A stretch of 64,000 nucleotides of DNA, taken from assembly GCA_021777105.1 (NCBI GenBank), contig JAIQZQ010000125.1, forward strand, positions 1 to 64,000, written 5' to 3'. The position numbers were made by a program, and so were the translations under genes. Source of the DNA: Candidatus Anammoxibacter sp. Its GTDB lineage: Bacteria; Planctomycetota; Brocadiia; Brocadiales; Anammoxibacteraceae. Below, piece after piece: positions 8,039 to 16,077 of this stretch (its first letter is position 1; every line of letters begins with the position of its first letter). The notes below the pieces were generated by a model. It was not told the DNA's origin, did no database searches, and saw only the letters and a list, made by a program, of their open reading frames with translations.

Positions 8039-9031
8039 TTATTCCTGCAGCCATTTTGCGGCGTCTTTTGCCCAGTATGTGAGGATCATGTCGGCTCCGG
8101 CTCGTTTTATAGATGAGAGCGATTCAAGGGCGGTTCCTTTTTCGTCGAGCCAGCCGTTTTGGGCGGCGGCTTTTATCATTGAGAATTCGCCGCTAACGTT
8201 GTATGCGGCTATTGGGTAGTCGAAGTTGTCTTTAACCCTTCTGATTATGTCCAAATATGGGAGGGCGGGTTTAACCATCACTATGTCCGCGCCCTCTTCA
8301 ATATCCTGGGCCACTTCGCGTATTGCTTCGTCTGTGTTGCCGGGGTCCATTTGGTATGTTTTTCTATTGCCGAATGATGGCGGCGATTCGGCTGCGTCGC
8401 GAAACGGGCCGTAAAAGCTGGATGAGTATTTTGCTGAATATGCCATTATGGGCAGGTTGTCGTGGCCGTTTTCGTCAAGCGCTTCGCGTATAAGTTTGAC
8501 TCTGCCGTCCATCATGTCGCTTGGGGCGACTATGTCGGCGCCGGCTTCGGCGTGTGAGAGGGCCTCTTTTACCAGCAGTTTCAACGTTTCGTCGTTGTCC
8601 ACGTCAAGTTTTCCGCTTAAAGGGTCTTTTTTGATAAATCCGCAATGGCCGTGGCTTGTGTATTCGCACATGCAAACGTCCGTGATTACGAGCGTGTCTG
8701 GTTTGGCCGCTTTTATCGCCTTGATTGCGCTCTGTATAATGCCGTCATGGGCGTAGCCGGAAGTTCCGATCTCGTCCTTTGTCTCCGGTATGCCGAAAAG
8801 TATGACGCCGGGGATGTTTAATTCGGCCACTTCTTTAACCTCTTCAACCAGTTTATCAATAGATAGCTGAAAGTTGCCCGGCATTGAGTTTATAGGTTTT
8901 TTAACGTTTTCGCCGGGGCACACAAACAGGGGGAGTATGAGGTCGTCGACTGAAAGGGTTGTTTCTCTCACAAGCCGTCTAATGTGTTCGTTTTTTCTTA
9001 ACCTTCTTGGGCGGTAAATTGGGAAATTCAT
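8039..9031 (-). CDS. hemB: Delta-aminolevulinic acid dehydratase (porphobilinogen synthase)
   Basis: Condenses two 5-aminolevulinate molecules to porphobilinogen, an early cytosolic step of haem synthesis. The sequence shows the family start FPIYRPRRLRKNEHIRRLVR, the zinc-type cysteine cluster DVCMCEYTSHGHCGF, a Schiff-base lysine in YSAKYSS, and the active-site MVKPALPYLD. Length (about 330 residues) is normal. I chose the ATG at 9031 because GAGAGG lies eight bases upstream; the 14-residue extension to 9073 has no such site. The demand for haem fits the cytochromes at 555-1628 and 32232-32618. It appears monocistronic, with the broken antitoxin downstream. Confidence 0.95.
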   Translation of the reverse strand: MNFPIYRPRRLRKNEHIRRLVRETTLSVDDLILPLFVCPGENVKKPINSMPGNFQLSIDKLVEEVKEVAELNIPGVILFGIPETKDEIGTSGYAHDGIIQSAIKAIKAAKPDTLVITDVCMCEYTSHGHCGFIKKDPLSGKLDVDNDETLKLLVKEALSHAEAGADIVAPSDMMDGRVKLIREALDENGHDNLPIMAYSAKYSSSFYGPFRDAAESPPSFGNRKTYQMDPGNTDEAIREVAQDIEEGADIVMVKPALPYLDIIRRVKDNFDYPIAAYNVSGEFSMIKAAAQNGWLDEKGTALESLSSIKRAGADMILTYWAKDAAKWLQE

Positions 9032-9338
9032 ATTATTTGCCTCTCTAAAAGTTTTTAAAGGAAGTTTACGCATTTATTATTATTTTGCATCGTTTATAGC
9101 ATAACACAATGATAAAATTGATTACAACTATGATTATTGGCTGGTTTTCATAAAAATCCTGCCATTTTGGCGTGAACATGCTATTAGTTGATTTAATTAT
9201 GTCAATATGACACTGGAATTGCGGTTTTTCAATAAATTAACTCATAAAGGGCTTGCCGGATGTTGAATGAAATTTTGGAGTTAAAAAAAAACGCGATATT
9301 TGGAATTGTCATTTTGCGTTCTGTTTTGTAAAGAGAAC

Positions 9339-9367
9339 TTGACATAACAAAAATATAATGAAATAAT
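9339..9367 (+). promoter_or_regulatory. Possible sigma-70 promoter for the receiver/groESL region
   Basis: TTGACA at 9339-9344 is followed after 17 bp by AATAAT (9362-9367), upstream of the receiver gene. The -10 match is moderate. The rest of 9074-9475 shows no gene, and no CIRCE-type inverted repeat (TTAGCACTC-N9-GAGTGCTAA) was found upstream of groES. Confidence 0.4.
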
Positions 9368-9475
9368 ATGAATCTGTTTTTCGAGTTTGGCTTGAAATTT
9401 GCTAATAAATCAAAATTGCAATTGAAACGTTATGGAAATTGAAATAAATAGCTTATAAAGCAGGGTGGATACATT

Positions 9476-9868
9476 ATGGTTTTGAATTTAAAAAATGAGC
9501 AACTTTCATTGTTGATAACGGATGATGATGAGGAGTGCCGTAACAGCCTGAAATACCTGTTTGATTCAGAGGGGTATACAACGCACATTGCCGGTTGCGG
9601 ACGCGACGCTATTGAGGTTGCCCGGGAGGTGTTGTTGCATTTTATGATTATTGACGCTCATTTGCCGGATATAAGCGGGATTGAGACGTTTGAATACATA
9701 AAGGAGGAGTCGCAGGTGCTGGTGCCGTGCATATTTATGTCCGGCGATGTTTCAAAGGAGCTTAAGTTGGAGATATTGTCTGTTGAGGCGTTTACGTTTG
9801 TTCCAAAACCTTTGAATGTGGGCACTGTAAAGTTTGCGGTCAACCAGTTGATTGACCAATACTATTAA
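9476..9868 (+). CDS. Single-domain response regulator receiver protein
   Basis: A stand-alone CheY-like receiver of 130 residues with no output domain. Visible residues: acidic pocket Asp16-Asp18 (ITDDDEE), phosphoacceptor Asp60 (MIIDAHLPD), Ser89 (FMSGD) and Lys111 in VPKP. It would be phosphorylated by an unlinked histidine kinase and act through protein contact. It lies 68 bp upstream of groES on the same strand, so it may be read together with the chaperonin genes; whether it has any role in stress response is not shown. Confidence 0.85.
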   Translation: MVLNLKNEQLSLLITDDDEECRNSLKYLFDSEGYTTHIAGCGRDAIEVAREVLLHFMIIDAHLPDISGIETFEYIKEESQVLVPCIFMSGDVSKELKLEILSVEAFTFVPKPLNVGTVKFAVNQLIDQYY

Positions 9869-9936
9869 AAATTAATAAAGATAAGAGATAAATTATAAAT
9901 TTTATATTTTTTTAGATGGAAAGGGGTTTGTGAAAA

Positions 9937-10236
9937 ATGGGTAATGTATGTAATTTAAAGCCGTTAGGGGATAAGATTGTAATTAAAAGGGAAGACGCTG
10001 AAGAGAAGACTGCGGGAGGTATTGTTTTGCCTGACAGCGCCAAAGAGAAACCAAAAGAGGGCACGGTTGTTGTTTTGGGCGAGGGAAAGTTGCTTGAAGA
10101 CGGCTCAAGGGCTAAATTTCAGGTGAAAGAAGGCGATAAGGTGTTGTTTACTTCATATGCGGGCAATGAGATAAGTGTTGGAACTGATGAGTTTCTTTTG
10201 ATGTCTGAAGATGACATTTTGGCGGTAATTGATTAA
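9937..10236 (+). CDS. groES: Co-chaperonin GroES
   Basis: The 99-residue lid of the GroEL chamber. It has the family start LKPLGDKIVIKREDAEEKTA, the mobile loop GGIVLPDSAKEKPKEG and the conserved end of the fold (FTSYAGNEISV). AAGGGG precedes the ATG by about ten bases. groEL follows 70 bp downstream, the normal operon order. Confidence 0.97.
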   Translation: MGNVCNLKPLGDKIVIKREDAEEKTAGGIVLPDSAKEKPKEGTVVVLGEGKLLEDGSRAKFQVKEGDKVLFTSYAGNEISVGTDEFLLMSEDDILAVID

Positions 10237-10306
10237 GTTTGCGCCGATGTTGATCCGTTTTATGATAATAATGACATTGGAAGTTAACAATTTTTGGGAG
10301 TAGAGA

Positions 10307-11923
10307 ATGGGTGGCAAAAAGATTTTTTATGATAATGAGGCTTCAGCTCATATCAGCAACGGTGTAAAGAAACTCGCCAAGGCTGTGAAGGTTACGTTGG
10401 GCCCAAAGGGCAGAAACGTTGTAATCAGCAAGAGTTTCGGCTCGCCGACAATAACTAAGGACGGCGTTACCGTGGCTAAAGAGATTGAGCTGGAAAATAG
10501 ATATGAAAATATGGGCGCGCAAATGATTAAAGAGGTTGCGCAAAAGACTAATGAGGACACGGGCGACGGGACAACAACTTCAACTGTTATTGCCGAGGCT
10601 ATTTTTCAGGAAGGTTTAAAGAATGTGATTGCCGGGGCAAACCCGATGGCTATTAAAAACGGGATAGGCAAGGCTGTTATGGCTGTAACCGCCGAGCTTA
10701 TGAACGCAAGCATCCCGGTTAAGGATAAAACAGCGATAAAGCAGGTGGCTTCAATTTCCGCAAATAATGATGATGAGGTAGGCCGTCAAATTGCGACTGC
10801 AATGGAGAAGGTTGGGCATAACGGAGTTATTACAGTTGAAGAGGGCAAAGGTCTGGAGACCGAGTTGGAAGTTGTTGAAGGTATGCAGTTTGACAAGGGT
10901 TATTTGTCTCCTTATTTTGTGACCGATGCTGAAAGAATGGAAACCGTGCTGGAGAAGCCTTTGGTTTTGATCCATGAAAAGAAGCTTTCAAACGCAAAGG
11001 ATCTTTTGCCGTTGCTTGAGGCGGTGGCAAAATCAAACAGGCCGTTATTGATAATAGCGGAAGATGTTGACGGCGAGGCGATGACTGTGCTGGTTGTTAA
11101 CAAGATGCGCGGCACATTGCAGGGAGCCGCTGTTAAAGCCCCGGATTTCGGCGATAGAAGGAAAGCTATGCTTGGCGATATTGCGGCGTTGACCGGCGCA
11201 AATGCTATATTTGAAGATCTTGGAATTAACCTGGCCAGCTTGACTATGAAGGATCTTGGGCAGGCTAAAAAGGTTATTATCGGTAAAGACAGCACGACTA
11301 TTATTGCCGACAAGTCTACTGAAAAAGATGTTCAGGGCAGAGTTGAGCAGATTAAGGCGGAATTAGACGCCTGCACATCAGACTATGACAAGGACAAACT
11401 TCAGGAACGGTTGGCTAAACTGTCAGGCGGAGTCGCCAAGATTTGTGTTGGGGCCGCGACTGAAACCGAGATGAAAGCGAAGAAATCGCGCATTGAAGAC
11501 GCTATTCAGGCGACAAAAGTAGCCGCGGGCGAAGGCATTGTGGCCGGCGGCGGCCTGGCTCTATTCAGGGCCGCTTCGGTTTTGGATAAATTAAAAGTTG
11601 AGGGCGAAGAGAGTGTTGGCGTTGATATTATTAAAAGGGCAATTGAGGCTCCTTTAAAACAGATCGCAAGCAATGCCGGCATTGACGGCGAGCTGGTTGC
11701 GGGCAAGGTAAGGGAACTTAAGGGAAACAACGGTTACAACGGCCTTGTTGATAAATATTGCGACCTGATTGAGGCAGGGGTGGTTGATCCTGTCAGTGTT
11801 GTTAAGGCTGCTTTAAATAACGGGGCAAGCATTGCATCGTTGTTGTTGACCGCTAAGGCTTTGGTTGCCGACGCGCCTGAAAATGATGATGAGGCCGGCG
11901 GATGTTGTAAACACGGGCATTAA
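10307..11923 (+). CDS. groEL: Chaperonin GroEL (60 kDa)
   Basis: ATP-driven folding chamber, 538 residues, full length. Conserved signatures include KVTLGPKGRNVVISKSFG, the ATP-site DGTTT (GDGTTTSTVIAEAI), AAVKAPDFGDRRKAML and AAGEGIVAGGGLALF. The start is ATG after GGGAG. Unusual is the C-terminal tail: instead of the Gly-Gly-Met repeats of most GroELs it ends in EAGGCCKHGH, a Cys/His-rich tail that could bind metal and would project into the chamber. An efficient terminator follows at 11963-12022. Confidence 0.97.
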   Translation: MGGKKIFYDNEASAHISNGVKKLAKAVKVTLGPKGRNVVISKSFGSPTITKDGVTVAKEIELENRYENMGAQMIKEVAQKTNEDTGDGTTTSTVIAEAIFQEGLKNVIAGANPMAIKNGIGKAVMAVTAELMNASIPVKDKTAIKQVASISANNDDEVGRQIATAMEKVGHNGVITVEEGKGLETELEVVEGMQFDKGYLSPYFVTDAERMETVLEKPLVLIHEKKLSNAKDLLPLLEAVAKSNRPLLIIAEDVDGEAMTVLVVNKMRGTLQGAAVKAPDFGDRRKAMLGDIAALTGANAIFEDLGINLASLTMKDLGQAKKVIIGKDSTTIIADKSTEKDVQGRVEQIKAELDACTSDYDKDKLQERLAKLSGGVAKICVGAATETEMKAKKSRIEDAIQATKVAAGEGIVAGGGLALFRAASVLDKLKVEGEESVGVDIIKRAIEAPLKQIASNAGIDGELVAGKVRELKGNNGYNGLVDKYCDLIEAGVVDPVSVVKAALNNGASIASLLLTAKALVADAPENDDEAGGCCKHGH

Positions 11924-11962
11924 TCGAGGTTTGATTTTGCAGGTGGTTTTGTGTTTTTTAAT

Positions 11963-12022
11963 AAGGAAATATACCTTTTAGCGTTATCAAGAAATGGCTA
12001 TGGGTATATTTCCTTTTTTTTT
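11963..12022 (+). terminator. Rho-independent terminator after groEL
   Basis: Perfect 13-bp arms aaggaaatatacc (11963-11975) and ggtatatttcctt (12003-12015), followed directly by a run of T. Confidence 0.85.
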
Positions 12023-12053
12023 GCGTAAAATTATCACGATTTTTTGTTTGGCA

Positions 12054-12190
12054 GGGGCAGTCTTGTAGGCTGTTTTCAAATATTTTTTGACCGCTCAAAG
12101 CACAGCGATGCCAACAAGCGCAGATGGTTTTTTAAAACGTTTCGGAGCAATCTGCTGGATTGCTCCAGCAAGGGTATTGCCGGTTGGAGC
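12054..12190 (+). repeat. Dispersed repeat family B, copy 1
   Basis: About 120 bp beginning cagtcttgtaggctg and continuing through caaatattttttga, gctaacaagc-like and gagcaatctgctggattgct words. It is clearly related to 19565-19695. Shorter pieces of the family occur near 49315-49375 and 53373-53432. It runs up to the pabB start, which creates a false upstream extension of that reading frame. Confidence 0.7.
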
Positions 12191-12194
12191 TTGC

Positions 12195-13679
12195 ATGACA
12201 AATATTGTTGTTCGTAAATTGCAAACCAAGTCAGGGCCATGGGAGATTTTTAAAAAAATAGAACCCGGCCAGGAATTCTTCTTTTTAGACAGCGCTTTGA
12301 AGGGGAATGCGTACAGCAGGTATTCGTTTTTCGGCATTGAGCCGTTTATGTCTATAAAATTGGAAGGGGCGAGTGTTGTTGTTCGCAATGGGGCCGGCGT
12401 TGAGGTAAAAGGCGGCGATCCTTTTGAACATTTCAGGATGTTGCTGAATAAATACAAGCCTCAAATTCAGGAAGATTTAAAGAAAGAGCTGGATTTGCCG
12501 TTTATTGGCGGCGCCGTGGGGTATTTTGGCTATGAAATGGGACGATTTATTGAAAAACTGCCGGATAACAGGGTTGATGATATCGGTTTCCCGGAGATGT
12601 ATTTTGGTTTTTACGATACTTTTGCGGCTTTTGATCATGAAACTGATAAATGTCTTGTTGTTTCAATGGATTTTAATGAGAAGGACACAAACGGGGCGGA
12701 ATTTATTGCCGGAGAAAAAGCGGATAAATTAGCCGAAATTATTTTGGATAGCGACGGGGAAATTGCCGGCGATGCGGATAAACACGCAAATGACGTTTAC
12801 GGCAAGGATGATGAGGGGCTTGTTTGCAATTTTACCAAAGAGGCTTATATTGGCGCTGTTAAGAAGGCGAAAGAGTACATTTTTGCGGGCGATATTTATC
12901 AGGTAAACATCTCACAGAGGTTTCAGTCGCGGACAAAGATTGCTCCGTATGATCTGTATGGAAGGCTGAGGAGAGTTAATCCTGCTCCGTACTCTTCTTT
13001 TATAGGGTTTGACGGATTGCGCATAATAAGCTCGTCGCCGGAGCGCTTTCTTTCAGTTTATGAAAACAGCGATTTGCAAAATGGATACGGTAAATACCGG
13101 GCGCAAATCAGGCCGATTAAAGGCACGCGTCCAAGGAGCAATGATGAGGCGTTGGACGCAAAAATGAAAGACGAGTTGCTTAAAAGCCGCAAAGACGACG
13201 CTGAGCTGACGATGATTGTTGATCTGGAGAGAAACGATCTGGGAAGGGTTTGTGATTTTGGGTCGGTTAAGGTTGTTGAACGTAAAACATTGGAGTCGTA
13301 TTCAACCGTGCATCATTTGGTGTCAACAGTTGAGGGCGATTTGAGCCGGCAGTTTGATGTGGTGGATCTAATCAAAGCCGTGTTTCCAGGCGGATCAATT
13401 ACCGGCGCTCCAAAAATAAGGGCGATGGAGATTATTGACGAGCTTGAAACTACTAAACGGAGTGTATACACCGGGGCGATTGGCTACATAGGCTTTGACG
13501 GAAAAGCTGATTTAAGCATGGCTATCAGAATATTGTTGATGGATGGCGATAAGGTGTATTTTCAGGTTGGTGGCGGTATTGTGGCGGATTCAGACCCTGA
13601 AGAGGAGTATGAGGAGACTTTGCATAAGGCTGCTGCCTTAATGAGCGCTTTGGGGGCGCAAAACCGGACGGTTGACTGA
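12195..13679 (+). CDS. pabB: Aminodeoxychorismate synthase component I
   Basis: Chorismate-utilising enzyme, 494 residues, converting chorismate and ammonia to 4-amino-4-deoxychorismate for folate. It belongs to the TrpE/PabB family. PabB is preferred over TrpE because the motif reads PIKGTRPR (the catalytic Lys of PabB; TrpE has PIAGT) and FPGGSITGAPKIRAMEII. Other conserved parts: GGAVGYFGYEMGRFIE, GDIYQVNISQRF, VDLERNDLGRV and YTGAIGYIGFDG. I place the start at ATG 12195, preceded by GGAG; the longer frame from 12087 consists of repeat sequence. The aminotransferase-fold lyase gene next to it (13745) supports the p-aminobenzoate pathway. No glutaminase subunit (PabA) is in the window. Confidence 0.88.
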   Translation: MTNIVVRKLQTKSGPWEIFKKIEPGQEFFFLDSALKGNAYSRYSFFGIEPFMSIKLEGASVVVRNGAGVEVKGGDPFEHFRMLLNKYKPQIQEDLKKELDLPFIGGAVGYFGYEMGRFIEKLPDNRVDDIGFPEMYFGFYDTFAAFDHETDKCLVVSMDFNEKDTNGAEFIAGEKADKLAEIILDSDGEIAGDADKHANDVYGKDDEGLVCNFTKEAYIGAVKKAKEYIFAGDIYQVNISQRFQSRTKIAPYDLYGRLRRVNPAPYSSFIGFDGLRIISSSPERFLSVYENSDLQNGYGKYRAQIRPIKGTRPRSNDEALDAKMKDELLKSRKDDAELTMIVDLERNDLGRVCDFGSVKVVERKTLESYSTVHHLVSTVEGDLSRQFDVVDLIKAVFPGGSITGAPKIRAMEIIDELETTKRSVYTGAIGYIGFDGKADLSMAIRILLMDGDKVYFQVGGGIVADSDPEEEYEETLHKAAALMSALGAQNRTVD

Positions 13680-13744
13680 CTTTCTCAAAGCAATTTGCCT
13701 CGTTTGCAGGTAAAAACTACGATTTTTGGTTAAATTAAATAATT

Positions 13745-14626
13745 ATGGCATACATGTTTTTAAATGATGAAATTGTTGAGGCCGCCGCCGCCGGGACTTT
13801 GATATCAGACAGGGGATTTCTATACGGGGACGGTTTGTTTGAAACATTAAGGTCGTATAACGGGTATCTGTTTAATTTTGACAAACATATTGCCCGCATG
13901 CGCTCTTCAGCCGCATATCTTAAAATTCCTTTTAATTACACTGCGGAAGAGATTAAAGCGATAATAAATGACCTTGTTAAACGAAACGGTTTGCCGGACG
14001 CTTATATAAGGATAACGCTGTCACGAGGCGTGGGCATCCCTGATTTTAGTTTTCGTATATCAGGCGTCAAATCGCAATCCGGCAAAATCTGTCCAACGTT
14101 CGTCATTCAGGCAAAGCCGTTAAAAGCTTATCCGCCTCATCTTTATGAAAAAGGCGTGTCTTTGATTGTTTCAAATATAAAAATAAGCGTTTCATGTCCT
14201 ATTTCACGCCATAAGACATCCAATTATCTTACAAACATTTTGGCAAGGGATGAGGCCAATCTAAAAGGGGCTGAGGAGTCTGTTTTGTTAAATACCGACG
14301 ATTTTGTGGCGGAATGCGCAGTCAGCAATATTTTTATTGTTGAAAATGGGCGAGTAGTTACGCCGCGAATAGAGGATAACATATTGCCCGGCATTACCAG
14401 GGAGACCGTGTTAGGCCTCTGCCGTACGATGCGCGTCCCGGCTGAAGAGGAATCTTTTGGCGTTGATGGGTTAATGGAAGCCGGCGAGTGTTTTATTACA
14501 AATTCGTTGATGGAGATAATGCCTGTGCGTAAAATTGAAGGCAAAAACATAGGCGCTAAAACGCCCGGAGAGATTACCGCGCGTTTGATAAACGCGTATA
14601 AAGATTTGGTGAAAACTGAATTATAG
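13745..14626 (+). CDS. pabC: Class IV PLP aminotransferase, probably aminodeoxychorismate lyase
   Basis: A 293-residue fold-type IV PLP enzyme. It shows the family opening MFLNDEIVEAAAAGTLISDR then GFLYGDGLFETLRSYNG, the PLP lysine in SRHKTSNYLTNILARDEA, and the phosphate-binding ECAVSNIFIVENG and NILPGITRETVL. Members are aminodeoxychorismate lyases, branched-chain or D-amino-acid aminotransferases, which are hard to tell apart from sequence. The position 65 bp downstream of pabB makes PabC the best call: it would release pyruvate to give p-aminobenzoate. Confidence 0.75.
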   Translation: MAYMFLNDEIVEAAAAGTLISDRGFLYGDGLFETLRSYNGYLFNFDKHIARMRSSAAYLKIPFNYTAEEIKAIINDLVKRNGLPDAYIRITLSRGVGIPDFSFRISGVKSQSGKICPTFVIQAKPLKAYPPHLYEKGVSLIVSNIKISVSCPISRHKTSNYLTNILARDEANLKGAEESVLLNTDDFVAECAVSNIFIVENGRVVTPRIEDNILPGITRETVLGLCRTMRVPAEEESFGVDGLMEAGECFITNSLMEIMPVRKIEGKNIGAKTPGEITARLINAYKDLVKTEL

Positions 14627-14745
14627 GAAGGGTTTTTCATACATTAAAAATATCTAATATTCTTGGGCGAGTTTACATATGAAACGACGGCTAAAAAATC
14701 TTTAAATAAGCCGAATCATAAGGGTTTAAAACAACGCTTATTTAC

Positions 14746-14773
14746 TTGACATATAATAGGGTTAAAGTATAAT
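14746..14773 (+). promoter_or_regulatory. Sigma-70-type promoter
   Basis: Perfect -35 TTGACA (14746-14751), 16-bp spacer, perfect -10 TATAAT (14768-14773), about 50 bp upstream of the class V aminotransferase start. Confidence 0.8.
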
Positions 14774-14820
14774 TTGGCTTGTTTTTTTGCCCTGGAATGT
14801 TTCTTTTTGGAGATTTAAGA

Positions 14821-15966
14821 ATGAAAAAAAATTATCTATTTACTCCCGGCCCTACTCATGTGCCGGCTGAAGTTGCGTTGGCTGAAGCTCAACCTTCAAT
14901 ACATCACAGAACTCCTCAGTTTTCTAAAATATTTAAAGAGTTGAGCGAAGATTTGAAATATTTGTTTCAGACAAAAGAGGGCGACGTGTTTACGTTGGCT
15001 TCTTCAGGCACCGGCGGGATGGAGGCTTGCGTTGTTAATGTGTTGTCAAAATCAGACAAGGCTTTGGTTCTATGCGCGGGAAAGTTTGGCGAGAGATGGA
15101 ACGAGATCTGCGGGACTTTTGGCGTTGAGACCGTTACGGTTGATGTCGAATACGGAAACGCGGTTGATCCTTCGGTTGTTGAGGCTAAGTTAAATGAAAA
15201 TAAGGATATAAAAGTAGTTTTTGCAACGCAAAGCGAGACGTCTACAGGTGTTTTGCATGATATTGAAGCTATATCTAAAATTGTTAAGAAATCCGGAGCT
15301 TTGATGGTCGTTGACACAATTACGGGAATTGGCATACACAAGTTTCCGTTTGACGAATGGGGCGTTGATATAGCGGTGACCGGCTCGCAAAAGGGGTGCA
15401 TGTTGCCGCCCGGTTTGGCGTTTGTTTGCGTTGGTCCGAATGCGTGGCCGGCGATTGAGGGATCTGATTTGCCGAAATATTATTGGGATTTCAAAAAGAT
15501 GAGAAAAAGCCTGAAAGACGCCACAACTGCGTACACTCCGTCCGTGTCATTAATAGTAGCAATGAAAAAGGCTATGGATATGATAAAAGAAGAGGGCATT
15601 GAGAACGTCTGGAATCGGCATGCCCGCATAGGCAACGCTACTCGCGAAGGGGTAAAGGCTTTGGGTCTTAAGCTTTTTGCGGGTGAAAACGCAAGCAATG
15701 TAGTAACCTCGGTTGTTGCTCCCGACGGAGTTGATATCGGCGCGATTATTAAGAAATTAAGAGATGAGTCAGGCGTTACGTTTACCGGCGGGCAGGGCGA
15801 GATGAAAGGGAAGATCTTTAGAATCGGGCATATTGGATATGTTGATGATTTTGACGTGATAGTGGCTATTTCCGCTGTGGAAAAGGGGCTGTGTGAAAGC
15901 GGTTTTCCGGTGGAACTGGGCAAAGGCATTACAGCGGCGCAAAAGGCGCTGGTAGGCAATGGTTAG
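14821..15966 (+). CDS. Class V PLP aminotransferase (alanine-glyoxylate / serine-pyruvate type)
   Basis: A 381-residue class V aminotransferase close to alanine-glyoxylate and serine-pyruvate aminotransferases and the family member once called soluble hydrogenase small subunit. Motifs: LFTPGPTHVPAEV at the N-terminus, HHRTPQFSKIF, the glycine-rich ASSGTGGMEACV, ATQSETSTGVLHDI, VVDTITGIG and the PLP lysine in VTGSQKGCMLPPGLAF. It probably makes or uses glycine/serine through glyoxylate or hydroxypyruvate; the donor is not determined by sequence. The start is ATG 14821 with GGAG about ten bases upstream. It has its own strong promoter (14746-14773). Confidence 0.85.
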   Translation: MKKNYLFTPGPTHVPAEVALAEAQPSIHHRTPQFSKIFKELSEDLKYLFQTKEGDVFTLASSGTGGMEACVVNVLSKSDKALVLCAGKFGERWNEICGTFGVETVTVDVEYGNAVDPSVVEAKLNENKDIKVVFATQSETSTGVLHDIEAISKIVKKSGALMVVDTITGIGIHKFPFDEWGVDIAVTGSQKGCMLPPGLAFVCVGPNAWPAIEGSDLPKYYWDFKKMRKSLKDATTAYTPSVSLIVAMKKAMDMIKEEGIENVWNRHARIGNATREGVKALGLKLFAGENASNVVTSVVAPDGVDIGAIIKKLRDESGVTFTGGQGEMKGKIFRIGHIGYVDDFDVIVAISAVEKGLCESGFPVELGKGITAAQKALVGNG

Positions 15967-16077
15967 TTTGCGCGTTTAAGGTTTGTTATATCAAAATGAT
16001 GGGCCGCGCATAGCTTTTCGGTAATTTGATTGCCTCCACAAATAGAATTGAAATTTTAATTCGGGATAAGGGTCTGT

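Noticed and set aside
9869..9936. CIRCE heat-shock operator upstream of groES
   Set aside because: No TTAGCACTC/GAGTGCTAA-like inverted repeat is present in this gap or upstream of the receiver gene.
12087..12194. N-terminal extension of PabB from TTG 12087
   Set aside because: The extra 36 codons are repeat family B sequence. A GGAG site before ATG 12195 and the family's normal N-terminus support the later start.
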